From Cryobacterium soli (GTDB taxonomy: Bacteria > Actinomycetota > Actinomycetes > Actinomycetales > Microbacteriaceae): a stretch of 64,000 nt of DNA. The stretch spans positions 3,968,001-4,032,000 of the forward strand of contig NZ_CP030033.1 of NCBI RefSeq assembly GCF_003611035.1, written 5' to 3'. The position numbers and the translations under genes are program-made. How positions within the stretch are numbered: position 1 is the first letter of the stretch; the number at the start of each line of letters is the position of its first letter. Of this stretch, positions 42,727 through 52,053 are shown one piece after another. The notes beneath the pieces were generated by a model. The model had not been told where the DNA came from. It did no database searches and was given only the letters and a program-made list of their open reading frames with translations.

Positions 42727-45342
42727 CTAACGGTGGCCGCTGACAGCGCCGTCTGGTCCGCTGAGCAGGAAGTCGTGGGTCTGGCCCGGGTAGAGCTGCG
42801 CCTCCCGGCCCTCGACCCGCACCCGGATCGGCCGGGCCCCACCGCTGGGCAGCTGCAACCGCAGGTTGCCCGGAGTCACCTCCAGGCGGATCGGCTGCTC
42901 CCGATAGTTGATGCTGAAGGCGATCTTGTCCAGCTGGGTGGGCAGCACCGGGTGTAACCAGAGCATGTCGTCCCGGATCTCCAGGCCTGTGTAACAGCGC
43001 ACGACCATGTCGACGGAGCCGGCCATGGCGCCCAGGTGGATGCCCTCGTGGGTGGTGCCGCCCTGGATATCGCCGATGTCGCTGTCCAGCGCCGCACAGA
43101 GCGAGGTCCAGGACCGTTCCCGGTCGGCGCGGGCATCGACCCAGGAGTGCACGACGTTGCTCAGCGTCGACCCGTGCGTGGACCGCTGGCGGTAGAAGTC
43201 CACGGTGCGCCGGATCAGTTCGGCCGAGAGCGAGTAGCCGAGCTCCTCGATCAGCTCCCGCAGCTCCTCGGCCGAGAACAGGTAGAGCAGCATGAGCACA
43301 TCGGCCTGCTTGGCGACCCGGTAGTTATTGGTGCTGTCACCCTCTGCGTTGAGGATCAGGTCGAGCCGCCCGAGCGACCCGTCATGGGCGCCGTACTGGG
43401 CCCGGTAGCGTTCCCAGTCCAGTTCGGGGAGCCCCTCGTAGCCCTCGAACTGGCTGATCACCCCGTCGGCGTGGAAAGGCACCCGCAGCCGGCGGCCGAT
43501 GGTCTCCCAGGTGTCCACCTCGTCCGGGCGCAGCCGCAGCCGGTTCCAGAGCGGCCGGCAGGAGCGGCCCTCGAGCAGGGCGACGGTGTCCACGGCCCGG
43601 CGCAACACCCACGCGGCGAAGATGTTCGTGTACGCGTTGTTCCGCAGGCCCTCGCCGGGGTGTCCGGGCAGTCCGTCGTGGAACTCGTCGGGTCCCATCG
43701 TGCCGCCGATGTCGTAGCGGTCGTCGGTCTCGTCGTACTCGGTGAGACTCGCGAAGAACCGGGCGATCTCCAGCAGCAGCTCTGCACCCTGCTCGATGAG
43801 GTAGTCCACGTCCCCTGTGGCCTGGTAGTACCCCCAGACGCTGTAGGCCAGTGCAAGGCCCACGTGGTGCTGCAGGCCGGAATGATCGGGCATCCACCGG
43901 TTGGTGCGCGGGTTGAACAGTTCGGTGGGGGTCACGTCGCGCCCGTCGATGCCGCTCTGCCAGGGGAAGCGGGCACCCTCGTGCCCGGCCGCGCGGGCGG
44001 CGGCCCTGGCCTCGCCGAGCCGCCGGTACCGGTAGCCCAGCAGCGCCCGGCTGAGGTCGGGCCGGCGCAGGGTGAGCACGGGGTAGACGAACACCTCGTC
44101 CCAGAAGACGTGCCCGCGGTAGCCCTCGCCGTGCAGGCCCCTGGCGGGCACACCGGCGTCGAGATCGGCATCCACCGCGGCCACGGTCTGCAACACGTGG
44201 AAGGTGTTCAGGTTGAGCGCGAGCGACTGATGTGCCCCGCTGTGCAGGTGCACCGCGAACTCGTCCCAGAGGATCTGCCACTCGCGCTCGTGCGCGGCCA
44301 GCAGGGTGGCCGGTTCGTCGACGCGCGCCAGCCAGGTGGCGACGGCCGTCGGCGCCGAGACCACGGCCCGGTCCCTGGAGGTGCTGACCACCACGATCTT
44401 CTCGACCCGCAGGGGAACCCCGCGCTCGAGGGCGAGGTCGAACTCGTGCGCGACCCAACGGCTGGAGTCGGTGAGGAACCGGCGGGCGGGCTCCAGGCGC
44501 ACCTGGGCCGCGCCGGTGCCGGCGTAGGCCCGGGTGCGGGCGGCCATGGCGATGTGGATGCCCGACCGGGTCGTCTCCACCTCGAGGAGAACGGAGTCCT
44601 CGTTCAGCTCCCGGGCCGTGCGCGGCATCAGGTGCAGGTGGGCCAGCAGCCTGTCGGCGGCCACGTTGCGGTTGGCGACCCGCCCGTCGACGGCCGAGCG
44701 CACGGTGAGCGGCCCCGACCAGTCCTCCGCCGTGAAGGTGGTCTCGAGCACGGCGACGTGCGGGGAGGCCTGCGAGACGAAGCGGCGGCTCTGCACCCGG
44801 GTGACGTGGCCGCGGGTGTCCCGGTAGCGCAGCACCCGGGTGAGTAGGCCCCGGCGCAGGTCCAGCTCCTGGCGGTACTCGAGCAGTTCGGCGGTCTCCG
44901 GATGGAACCAGCCCGTGTCGGGGGCGGAGAAGTCGCCCACGCTGCTGCTGCCGGGGCCGCCGCCGGTGCGGAACCAGAGCGGGAGCCAGTTCGGCGCGTT
45001 CACCATGTGCTCGTCGTTGCGCACATGGGCGGCCCGCGCGCCCGCCGCCGCACCCTCGCCCGGGGGCTCGAACGGGGTGCGGATGCCCGGGTCGCCTGCC
45101 GCGCCGAGTGCGTCGCCGAGCACGTCGCCGACGGCCTCGCCCACGTGGACCTCGGTGCTCAGCGGGTTGTAGACCCCGGCGAGGTAGGTGCCGGGGTAGT
45201 GCACGGCGTCCGTGCGGGCCTCCGGCGCGGCACCCCTGGTTCCCCAGTAGCCGTTGCCCAGCGTGCAGAGGGCCTCGCGGTGCCCCTCTGCGGCGGGGTC
45301 GAACCCGTCGAAGCGCAGCACCCACGGGTCCGGTTCGTCCAC
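42727..45342 (-). CDS. GH65 glycoside phosphorylase/hydrolase
   Basis: 871 residues with the three-part GH65 layout: an N-terminal beta-sandwich (about 10-290), an (alpha/alpha)6 barrel (about 340-700) and a small C-terminal sheet. GGTMGPDEFHDGLPG near 545 holds the general acid Glu, and HVFWDEVFVYPVLTLRRPDL and KQADVLMLLYLFS fit the phosphate/sugar site. Members split trehalose, kojibiose, maltose or related alpha-glucosides with phosphate, yielding beta-glucose 1-phosphate; the exact substrate cannot be read. No phosphoglucomutase or sugar transporter is adjacent, which is unusual for a phosphorylase. Confidence 0.9.
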   Translation of the reverse strand: MDEPDPWVLRFDGFDPAAEGHREALCTLGNGYWGTRGAAPEARTDAVHYPGTYLAGVYNPLSTEVHVGEAVGDVLGDALGAAGDPGIRTPFEPPGEGAAAGARAAHVRNDEHMVNAPNWLPLWFRTGGGPGSSSVGDFSAPDTGWFHPETAELLEYRQELDLRRGLLTRVLRYRDTRGHVTRVQSRRFVSQASPHVAVLETTFTAEDWSGPLTVRSAVDGRVANRNVAADRLLAHLHLMPRTARELNEDSVLLEVETTRSGIHIAMAARTRAYAGTGAAQVRLEPARRFLTDSSRWVAHEFDLALERGVPLRVEKIVVVSTSRDRAVVSAPTAVATWLARVDEPATLLAAHEREWQILWDEFAVHLHSGAHQSLALNLNTFHVLQTVAAVDADLDAGVPARGLHGEGYRGHVFWDEVFVYPVLTLRRPDLSRALLGYRYRRLGEARAAARAAGHEGARFPWQSGIDGRDVTPTELFNPRTNRWMPDHSGLQHHVGLALAYSVWGYYQATGDVDYLIEQGAELLLEIARFFASLTEYDETDDRYDIGGTMGPDEFHDGLPGHPGEGLRNNAYTNIFAAWVLRRAVDTVALLEGRSCRPLWNRLRLRPDEVDTWETIGRRLRVPFHADGVISQFEGYEGLPELDWERYRAQYGAHDGSLGRLDLILNAEGDSTNNYRVAKQADVLMLLYLFSAEELRELIEELGYSLSAELIRRTVDFYRQRSTHGSTLSNVVHSWVDARADRERSWTSLCAALDSDIGDIQGGTTHEGIHLGAMAGSVDMVVRCYTGLEIRDDMLWLHPVLPTQLDKIAFSINYREQPIRLEVTPGNLRLQLPSGGARPIRVRVEGREAQLYPGQTHDFLLSGPDGAVSGHR

Positions 45343-45382
45343 GTCAGCCTCCTGTCACGCCCTCACGCTCCTGAGAGTTGCA

Positions 45383-45409
45383 CCGCACGGGCACCTTGTC
45401 GAGGTGCGG
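45383..45409. other. Small hairpin upstream of the M18 aminopeptidase
   Basis: CCGCAC (45383-45388) pairs with GTGCGG (45404-45409), and an alternative inner stem GCACC/GGTGC competes with it. It lies in the 94-base gap between the divergent GH65 and aminopeptidase genes and could influence either leader. Confidence 0.35.
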
Positions 45410-45436
45410 CCGGCCAAGCTGCGAGAGGATGGAGGA

Positions 45437-46732
45437 ATGACTTCGCTCTCGGCATACATCGACGACCTCGCGGGCTTCATCACGGCGTCGCCCTCGTCCT
45501 ACCATGCGGCCGCCGAGGCGGCCCGCCGGCTCGACGCCGCCGGATTCGTGCGGCGCGACGAGGCCGACGACTGGTCTGAGGTGGACCCGGGCCGTGGCCC
45601 CGGCCGTGCCGGCCGGTACTACGTGGTGCGGGACGGCGCCATCGTCGCCTGGGTACAGCCCACCGGCGCGCAGCCCACCACGCCGTTCCGCATTCTCGGC
45701 GCGCACACCGACTCGCCCGGGTTCAAGCTCAAGCCCAAGCCCACCACCGGCTCCTACGGCTGGCTGCAGGCCGGCGTGGAGGTCTACGGGGGACCACTGG
45801 CCAACTCCTGGCTGGACCGGGAACTCGAACTCGCCGGCCGCCTGGTCACCACCGACGGGGTACAGCACCTGGTCCGCACCGGCCCGTTCCTGCGCATCCC
45901 GCAGCTGGCCGTGCACCTGGACCGCGCCGCCAACGAGGCGCTCAGCCTCGACCGGCAGCGGCACCTCAACCCGGTCTTCGGCGTGGGCGACCTGCGCCAG
46001 GCCGACCTGATCGGGCACCTCGCCGCGCTCGCCGGGGTGGACGGCGCGGACGTCGCCGGCTACGACATCCTCACCGCCGACACCAACCCGCCGGCCCGGT
46101 TCGGGCTTGACGACGAGCTGTTCGCCGCCGGCCGGATGGACAACCTCACCTCGGTGCACGCCGGACTCACCGCCCTGCTCGAGGTCTCAGAGAACGACGA
46201 GGCCATCAGCGTGCTCGCGGCCTTCGACCACGAGGAGCTCGGGTCGCAGTCCCGCTCCGGCGCGAGCGGACCGATGCTCGAGGACATCCTCAGCCGCATC
46301 GGCGACGACCTCGGCGCGACGGTGTCCGAGCGGCTGCGCGCCTTCGCGGAGTCCTGGTGCGTCTCTGCCGACGCCGGCCACTCTGTGCATCCCAACTACC
46401 CGGAGCGGCACGACCCGGCGAACCTGCCCCTGGCCGGGCGCGGCCCGTTGCTGAAGATCAACGGCAATCAGCGTTACGCCACGGATGCGGCGGGCGCGTC
46501 CCTCTGGGCCCGCTGCAGCGCCGCCGCCGGCGTGCCGTACCAGGAGTTCGTCTCGAACAACACGGTGCCCTGCGGCTCCACCATCGGGCCGCTCACCGCC
46601 ACCCGGTTGGGCATCCGCACCGTGGACGTGGGTGTGCCGCTGCTGTCGATGCACTCGGCCAGGGAGCTGGCGCACGTGAACGACCCGTTCTCGCTCTCCG
46701 CGGCGATCACGGCCTTCTTCGCCGGGGCGTAG
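45437..46732 (+). CDS. M18-family aminopeptidase
   Basis: 431 residues from the ATG at 45437, with GAGAGG and GGAGGA upstream. Zinc-site and catalytic motifs of the M18 (DAP/ApeB) family are present: GAHTDSPGFKLKPKP (His, Asp), GRMDNLTSVHAG (bridging Asp), DHEELGSQSRSGASG (catalytic and ligand Glu) and SMHSARELAHVND (last His). It forms large tetrahedral assemblies in other bacteria and removes acidic or neutral N-terminal residues from peptides in the cytoplasm. Its end is 4 bases from that of the converging SulP gene. Confidence 0.94.
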   Translation: MTSLSAYIDDLAGFITASPSSYHAAAEAARRLDAAGFVRRDEADDWSEVDPGRGPGRAGRYYVVRDGAIVAWVQPTGAQPTTPFRILGAHTDSPGFKLKPKPTTGSYGWLQAGVEVYGGPLANSWLDRELELAGRLVTTDGVQHLVRTGPFLRIPQLAVHLDRAANEALSLDRQRHLNPVFGVGDLRQADLIGHLAALAGVDGADVAGYDILTADTNPPARFGLDDELFAAGRMDNLTSVHAGLTALLEVSENDEAISVLAAFDHEELGSQSRSGASGPMLEDILSRIGDDLGATVSERLRAFAESWCVSADAGHSVHPNYPERHDPANLPLAGRGPLLKINGNQRYATDAAGASLWARCSAAAGVPYQEFVSNNTVPCGSTIGPLTATRLGIRTVDVGVPLLSMHSARELAHVNDPFSLSAAITAFFAGA

Positions 46733-46736
46733 CTTT

Positions 46737-48260
46737 CTAGAGCTGCCCGGTGAGCCGGCAGTGCATGGCCCGGCTGCGCTCGTCGAGGCCGTGGAAGGTG
46801 ACGGTGGCGCCGTGTTGGCGGTACTTGGTCTCCACCGAGTCGAGCACAGCCACGGTCGACGCGTCCCAGATCTGCGCCTGAGCGAGGTCGACGTCGACCA
46901 CCGTGGGATCGACACCGTAGGAGAACTGCTCGACGAGGTCGTTGCTGCTGCCGAAGAACAGCGGGCCGCTCACCGCGTAGCGCACCGACAGGCCGTCGCC
47001 GGCCAGAACCCGCTCCACCTTCACCACGTGCGCCACCCGCCGGGCGAAGAGCACCATGGCCAGCACCACGCCCGCCACGATGCCGATGGCCAGGTTGTGG
47101 GTGGCCACGACGACGGCGACAGTGGTGAGCATGACGACGGTCTCGGGCACGGGCATCCGCCCCAGCGTCGCCGGGCGCACGCTGTGCCAGTTGACGGTGG
47201 TGATGGCCACGATCATCATCACGGCCGCAAGGGCCACCATGGGGATCTGCTCCATGAGGCCGCTGAGCGCGGTGACCAGCAGCAGCAGGAAGACCCCGGC
47301 GACGAAGGTGGAGATGCGGGTGCGGGCCCGGCCGAGCTTCACGTTCACGACGGTCTGGCCGATCATGGCGCAACCGGCGATCCCGCCGTAGAGGCCCGCG
47401 AGCATGTTCGCGATGCCGAGGGCCCAGGCCTCCCGGCCCTTGGCGGAGCGGGTGTCGGTGATATCGTCGACGAGTTTGGCGGTGAGCAGGGTCTCCACCA
47501 GGCCCACGAACGCCACGCTCAGGGCGGTGGGCCAGATGATCTGCAGGGTCTCCAGGTTCAGCGGCACGAGGAGCGGCGTGATGCCGGGCAGGCCGCCGGA
47601 GACGTCGCCCTGGTCGCCCACGGTGGGCACGGCGAGGTGGGCGAGCATGGCGATCGCGGTGACGACCACGATGGCCACGAGGGGCGCGGGCACGACCTTG
47701 GTGAACCGGGGGAGGCCGAGCACGATCAGCACCGTGAGGGCGAACAGCGGGTAGACCAGCCAGGGCACGTCCACGAGGTGCGGCACCTGGGCGACGAAGA
47801 TCAGGATGCCCAGCGCGTTGACGAAGCCGATCATCACCGACCGGGGGATGAAGCGCATCAGCCGGGCCAGGCCCGTGACGCCGAAGAGGATCTGCACGAG
47901 TCCGGCCAGCAGCACCGCGGGCAGCAGGTACTCCACGCCGTGGTCCTTGACGAGCGGTGCGACCACGAGGGCGACGGCGCCGGCAGCGGCCGTGATCATG
48001 GCCGAGCGGCCACCGAGGAACGACATCGACACCGCCAGCACGACGGAGGCGATGAGGCTGACCTTGGGGTCGACTCCGGCGATGATCGAGAACGAGATCA
48101 CCTCGGGGATGAGCGCCAGGGTGGTCACGACGCCGGCGAGCACTTCGACGCTGAGTGCCTTCGGGCTGCGCAGCGTGGCACGCACGGTGGGCGGGGTGGG
48201 GATGGACGCGGCGGCGGCGCTGGTGGCAGCGGTGGTGGCAGCGGTGGGGCGTTGGGGCAC
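46737..48260 (-). CDS. SulP-family anion transporter with STAS domain
   Basis: 507 residues from a GTG at 48260; a later start near residue 28 is possible because the first 30 residues are low-complexity Ala/Thr/Pro. About ten membrane segments, with VVTTLALIPEVISFSIIAGV (SulP signature region) and YGGIAGCAMIGQTVVNVKLG, then a short cytoplasmic STAS domain (VDVDLAQAQIWDASTVAVLD). Family members move sulfate, bicarbonate or organic anions. It is divergent from a MerR gene, whose operator region may also affect it. Confidence 0.9.
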   Translation of the reverse strand: MPQRPTAATTAATSAAAASIPTPPTVRATLRSPKALSVEVLAGVVTTLALIPEVISFSIIAGVDPKVSLIASVVLAVSMSFLGGRSAMITAAAGAVALVVAPLVKDHGVEYLLPAVLLAGLVQILFGVTGLARLMRFIPRSVMIGFVNALGILIFVAQVPHLVDVPWLVYPLFALTVLIVLGLPRFTKVVPAPLVAIVVVTAIAMLAHLAVPTVGDQGDVSGGLPGITPLLVPLNLETLQIIWPTALSVAFVGLVETLLTAKLVDDITDTRSAKGREAWALGIANMLAGLYGGIAGCAMIGQTVVNVKLGRARTRISTFVAGVFLLLLVTALSGLMEQIPMVALAAVMMIVAITTVNWHSVRPATLGRMPVPETVVMLTTVAVVVATHNLAIGIVAGVVLAMVLFARRVAHVVKVERVLAGDGLSVRYAVSGPLFFGSSNDLVEQFSYGVDPTVVDVDLAQAQIWDASTVAVLDSVETKYRQHGATVTFHGLDERSRAMHCRLTGQL

Positions 48261-48312
48261 TGTGCAACTGTAATCGGCGGGACGGGATGCGCAGAGTCAC
48301 CGATCCCAGGTA

Positions 48313-48346
48313 TAGACAGTTGCACTATCGGATAGTTACACTATCC
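48313..48346 (+). promoter_or_regulatory. Promoter and palindrome of the MerR gene (probably leaderless)
   Basis: TAGACA (48313-48318), an 18-base spacer and TACACT (48337-48342) make a promoter whose start point would fall at the ATG at 48349, i.e. a leaderless mRNA. GGATAG (48330-48335) and CTATCC (48341-48346) form a perfect palindrome with a 5-base centre across the -10 box, a likely MerR binding site. Confidence 0.6.
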
Positions 48347-48348
48347 GT

Positions 48349-48969
48349 ATGAGAATGGCTGAGCTGAGCGCCACGAGCGGGATTCCCGTGGCGACCATCA
48401 AGTACTACCTCCGCGAGGGGCTGCTGCCGGCGGGGGAGAGAAGCGGTCCGAACCAGTCGCTGTACGGGCCCGAGCACCTGCGCCGCCTGCGCGTGATCCG
48501 GGGGCTGCTGGAGGTGGGCGGCCTCAGTGTCGCCGCCGCCCACCAGGTGATCGATGCCATCGACTCCGACCTGGGCCTCGCGCACACCTTCGACATCGCC
48601 CAGCGCACGGTGTCGCCGCTGATCGACCCGGCCACCCTCTCGGCCGACGCCGTGGCCCAGGTCGACGAGGTGCTGAGCGGATGGCACGTGTCACCGGAGA
48701 ACCCCGGCCGTCTGGCCGCGGCCCGGGTGCTGCAGACCTTCGCCGAGCTCGGCCAGCCCGACCTCAGCGGCTGGGTGCCCGGCTACGCGGCCGCGGCGCT
48801 CGCCGTGGCCGAGGCCGACCTCGACGAGATCGACGTCCGGGACGACCGTGAGTCGAAGACCGAGATGGTGGTCATCGGCACCGTGCTCGGCGACGCGCTC
48901 TTCGCCGGGCTGCGCCGGGCCGCCCAGGAGCACGTCACCTCGACGCGATACGCGCCAGGCCCGCGATGA
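48349..48969 (+). CDS. MerR-family transcriptional regulator
   Basis: 206 residues. The N-terminal HTH is typical: MAELSATSGIPVATIKYYLR, then EGLLPAGERSGPNQSLYGPE, and HLRRLRVIRGLLEVGGLSV. The C-terminal 120 residues form an effector domain without the cysteine clusters of metal-sensing MerR proteins. The predicted message starts at its ATG, with a 6-codon-spaced alternative ATG at 48355. It overlaps the next membrane-protein gene by ATGA, so it may control the uptake or export function of that protein and perhaps the divergent SulP gene. Confidence 0.9.
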   Translation: MRMAELSATSGIPVATIKYYLREGLLPAGERSGPNQSLYGPEHLRRLRVIRGLLEVGGLSVAAAHQVIDAIDSDLGLAHTFDIAQRTVSPLIDPATLSADAVAQVDEVLSGWHVSPENPGRLAAARVLQTFAELGQPDLSGWVPGYAAAALAVAEADLDEIDVRDDRESKTEMVVIGTVLGDALFAGLRRAAQEHVTSTRYAPGPR

Positions 48970-49949
48970 GCACCGCTATGACCCCCGCGCCCCCGGCTAT
49001 CCGCTGGCATCGCCCACTGCTCTGGCTGGCGGTGGCCATGGCCGGTCTCGCTGTCGTCGCTCTCCTCGGCCTCCTCATCGATCCACGCACCGTCACGGGC
49101 GCGCCGCTGTGGGCCAAGCCGCTCAAGTTCGCGCTCTCGGTGGGCATCTACGCGGTGTCCCTGTCCTGGCTGATCGGACTGCTGCCCGGCGGGGTGGCCG
49201 GCCACCGCCGGCTATCCGCCCATCGAGTGGCCTGGTGGGCCGGCACCGTCGCGGCGGTCTTCCTGGTCGTGGAGATGGTCATCATCGTCGGGGCGGCCGC
49301 GGCCGGCGTCACCAGCCACTTCAACGTGTCCGACGGCTTTCATGCCGCCCTCTGGGCGATCATGGCCGTGTCGATCGTGATCGTGTGGCTGGCCGCGGTT
49401 CCCATCGCCATCGTGCTGCTCCGCACCGCGCTGGGCGATCCGGCGCGCGCCCTCGCCATCCGCTCCGGCCTGCTCATCGCCCTCCTGGGCATGGGACTGG
49501 CGTTCCTGATGACCGGGCCCACCGCGGCCCAGCTCGACGACTACCAGGGCATCGTGGGCGCGCACACCGTGGGGGTCGCCGACGGCGGGCCCGGCCTGCC
49601 GGTGCTCGGCTGGAGCACCGTTGCCGGCGACCTGCGGATCCCGCACTTCGTGGGCATGCATGCCCTGCAGGTGCTGCCGCTGGCGGCCCTGCTGCTGGAA
49701 GTCCTGGGCAGACGGATCACCCTGCTGGCGCATCCGCTCGCCCGCCGCGGTGTGCTGCGCGTACTGGTGGGTCTCTACCTGGGGGTGTTGGCCCTGGTGA
49801 CCGGGCAGGCCCTCGCCGGTGAGTCGATCGTGCGGCCGAGCGCGCTGGTCGTGTCTCTCGGGGCCGCCCTGGTGGTCGCCGCGGCCCTCGCCATAGCGGT
49901 CACGCTCCGGCCGAACCTGCAACCGAGCCGGCGGACTCCAGTCGGCTGA
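48966..49949 (+). CDS. Hypothetical membrane protein coupled to the MerR gene
   Basis: 327 residues with about nine membrane segments: PLLWLAVAMAGLAVVALLGL, PLKFALSVGIYAVSLSWLIG, AGTVAAVFLVVEMVIIVGAA and several more. A fairly conserved-looking GHRRLSAHRVAW and IPHFVGMHALQVLPLAALL (with a His-Met-His centre) may be functional. I do not recognise the family. ATG overlaps the MerR stop by 4 bases, so it is probably the main target of that regulator. Its last 50 bases overlap the end of the MpaB-like gene on the other strand. Confidence 0.78.
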   Translation: MSTAMTPAPPAIRWHRPLLWLAVAMAGLAVVALLGLLIDPRTVTGAPLWAKPLKFALSVGIYAVSLSWLIGLLPGGVAGHRRLSAHRVAWWAGTVAAVFLVVEMVIIVGAAAAGVTSHFNVSDGFHAALWAIMAVSIVIVWLAAVPIAIVLLRTALGDPARALAIRSGLLIALLGMGLAFLMTGPTAAQLDDYQGIVGAHTVGVADGGPGLPVLGWSTVAGDLRIPHFVGMHALQVLPLAALLLEVLGRRITLLAHPLARRGVLRVLVGLYLGVLALVTGQALAGESIVRPSALVVSLGAALVVAAALAIAVTLRPNLQPSRRTPVG

Positions 49950-50847
49950 TCCGGGCTCGGGCGGCGTCTTCGGAGGTCGACGAGGCGCCGAGAAGCACCC
50001 GCACCAGGCCGAGCACGGCGCCCGTGGCCCACACGACCGGAAACGGGCTGCGGCGCAGCCCCAGCATCCGCCGGTACTCCACCGGTATCGAGGCCACGGC
50101 GCCGGCGAACATGATGCGGTAGAACGGCAGCATCCCACGTCGGAGCGGCGGCTTGCGGATGAATCGCACGGCCTCGGCGACACGGTCGCCGCCCATCAGC
50201 ACACCGGCGTCGGAAAAGGCCTTCAGCTGCGCGGCCAGCTCGGCGTCGGAGCGGGGCGCGCCCTGCACCCCCACGAGCTCGCCGGCCGTGGCCCACTCCC
50301 GCACGTAGGCGTCGGCGCCGCCGGGGATCGGGCCGCCCCAGAGCCGGTGGCTGGCCAGGAAGGCGTCGGTGAAGACCACGTGCACCCAGGACAGCAGCTC
50401 GGGGTCTCCGGCCGAGTACTCCCGTTCGACGCCGCGGGCGTCGACGTAACGGCCCGCGACCCTGGCGTGGAACTTCCCCACCCGCCCCGACTCCTGCTCG
50501 GCCTGGTCGGTGGCGGCGAAAGTCACGGTGACCAGCCACTGGATGGTGCCGCTGAGCCGGCCGAGCGGGTCCTCCCGGTAACGCGACCAGTCATGCACAC
50601 CCGCCATGGCACCAGGGTGCAGGGTCTGCATGAGCAGTGCGCGGATGCCGGCGACCATGGTGGCCATGCCGCCGTGCACGGCCCAGGAGGCCGACCCCGG
50701 TCCGAAGAAGCCGGCGTCGTCGCCCTTCTCCATCGTTCCCACCCAGGCCGGCCGGCCCTCGTCATTGCCCGAGAGGGTGACCAGCAGGTGCGACCGCCAA
50801 CTGTTCACGAAGCCCCGGGCCACCCTGCTCTGTGCAAAACGGCTCAT
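49900..50847 (-). CDS. Oxygenase MpaB-family (DUF2236) protein
   Basis: 315 residues. AVHGGMATMVAGIRALLMQT, then LHPGAMAGVHDWSRYREDPL and GTIQWLVTVTFA form the core of the MpaB/DUF2236 family, which includes latex-clearing protein and haem-dependent mycophenolic-acid oxygenase; the conserved histidines (HPGAMAGVHD, LSWVHVVF) could bind haem. Many actinobacterial copies have no known substrate. It converges on the MerR-coupled membrane protein and shares 50 bases with it tail to tail. Confidence 0.88.
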   Translation of the reverse strand: MSRFAQSRVARGFVNSWRSHLLVTLSGNDEGRPAWVGTMEKGDDAGFFGPGSASWAVHGGMATMVAGIRALLMQTLHPGAMAGVHDWSRYREDPLGRLSGTIQWLVTVTFAATDQAEQESGRVGKFHARVAGRYVDARGVEREYSAGDPELLSWVHVVFTDAFLASHRLWGGPIPGGADAYVREWATAGELVGVQGAPRSDAELAAQLKAFSDAGVLMGGDRVAEAVRFIRKPPLRRGMLPFYRIMFAGAVASIPVEYRRMLGLRRSPFPVVWATGAVLGLVRVLLGASSTSEDAARARISRLESAGSVAGSAGA

Positions 50848-50924
50848 TCTCCGAACCCTAATCGACGCATCCGGGCGGATGGCTGGGGATGCGCCCCCAA
50901 ATTCGGTCTGGCTAGACTCCGCTC

Positions 50925-52034
50925 ATGAGAATCGAGAACATCGAGCTGCGCCGCGTGAGTCTGCCGCTGGTGCGGCCGTTCCGCACCTCGTTCGGCACCA
51001 TCACCGAACGCGAGATCACCCTGGTGCACGTGTCGACGGCCGATGCGGAGGGCTGGGCCGAGTGCGCAGCCGAGGTGCGGCCGCTCTACAGCTCCGAGTT
51101 CATCGACGCGAGCGACGTGGTCATTCGCGACCACCTGATACCCCGGCTGCAGGCCGCGGGCGACGCTCTCACGGCCGAGTTCGTCGGCCGCACCCTCGCC
51201 CCGGTGAAGGGCCACCAGATGTCCAAGGCCGTGCTCGAGGCGGCGATCCTGGATGCGCAACTGCGCACGGCCGGGCAGTCATTCGGCGGCTACCTCGGCG
51301 CCGTGCACGACAGGGTGCCTGCCGGCGTCTCGGTGGGCATCATGGACTCGCTCGACGAGCTGCTGGAGGCAGTGACCGGCTACCTCGCGCAGGGCTACCT
51401 GCGCATCAAGCTCAAGATCGAACCGGGTTGGGACCTCGCCCCCGTGCGCGCCGTGCGCGAGAGGTTCGGCCCCGAGCTGATGCTGCAGGTGGACGCCAAC
51501 ACCGCGTACACCCTCGCGGATGCCCGGCACCTCGCCAGGCTCGACCCGTTCGACCTGCTCCTGATCGAGCAGCCCCTGAGCGAACGCGACCTGCTCGGCC
51601 ACGCTGCCCTGGCCCGGATCATCCAGACCCCGGTCTGCCTGGACGAATCGATCGAGTCGGCGGCGGATGCAGCGGCGGCCATCAGCCTCGGCGCCTGCAG
51701 CATCATCAACGTCAAGCCGTCGCGGGTGGGCGGCTACCTCGAGGCCCGGCGCATCCACGACGTCGCGGCCGCGCACGGCGTGCCGGTCTGGTGCGGCGGG
51801 ATGCTCGAGACGGGCATCGGCCGCGCCGCGAATGTGGCGCTGGCGGGCCTGCCGAACTTCGCGCTGCCGGGCGACACCTCGGCGTCCGACCGGTACTACG
51901 CCCAGGACCTCACGGCCCCGTTCGTGCTCGAGGACGGCCACCTGCGGGTGCCGACCGGGCCGGGCACCGGGGTCGAGGTGTTGCCCGACGTTCTGGCGGC
52001 GGTGACCCGGTCGCGGCAGGACATCCGCTTCTGA
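50925..52034 (+). CDS. menC: o-Succinylbenzoate synthase / N-succinylamino acid racemase family enzyme
   Basis: 369 residues of the enolase superfamily, muconate-lactonizing type. YLRIKLKIEPGWDL (first catalytic lysine), LMLQVDANTAYTLADARHLA, LLIEQPLSERDL and PVCLDESIESAADA (three acidic metal ligands), and IINVKPSRVGGYLEARRI (second lysine) are all in place, and GMLETGIGRAANVALAGLPN matches the NSAR/OSBS branch. It should make o-succinylbenzoate for menaquinone, or racemise N-succinylamino acids, or both; other men genes are not nearby, so the symbol is provisional. Confidence 0.88.
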   Translation: MRIENIELRRVSLPLVRPFRTSFGTITEREITLVHVSTADAEGWAECAAEVRPLYSSEFIDASDVVIRDHLIPRLQAAGDALTAEFVGRTLAPVKGHQMSKAVLEAAILDAQLRTAGQSFGGYLGAVHDRVPAGVSVGIMDSLDELLEAVTGYLAQGYLRIKLKIEPGWDLAPVRAVRERFGPELMLQVDANTAYTLADARHLARLDPFDLLLIEQPLSERDLLGHAALARIIQTPVCLDESIESAADAAAAISLGACSIINVKPSRVGGYLEARRIHDVAAAHGVPVWCGGMLETGIGRAANVALAGLPNFALPGDTSASDRYYAQDLTAPFVLEDGHLRVPTGPGTGVEVLPDVLAAVTRSRQDIRF

Positions 52035-52053
52035 ACGGCCCTACGCTGGGCTG

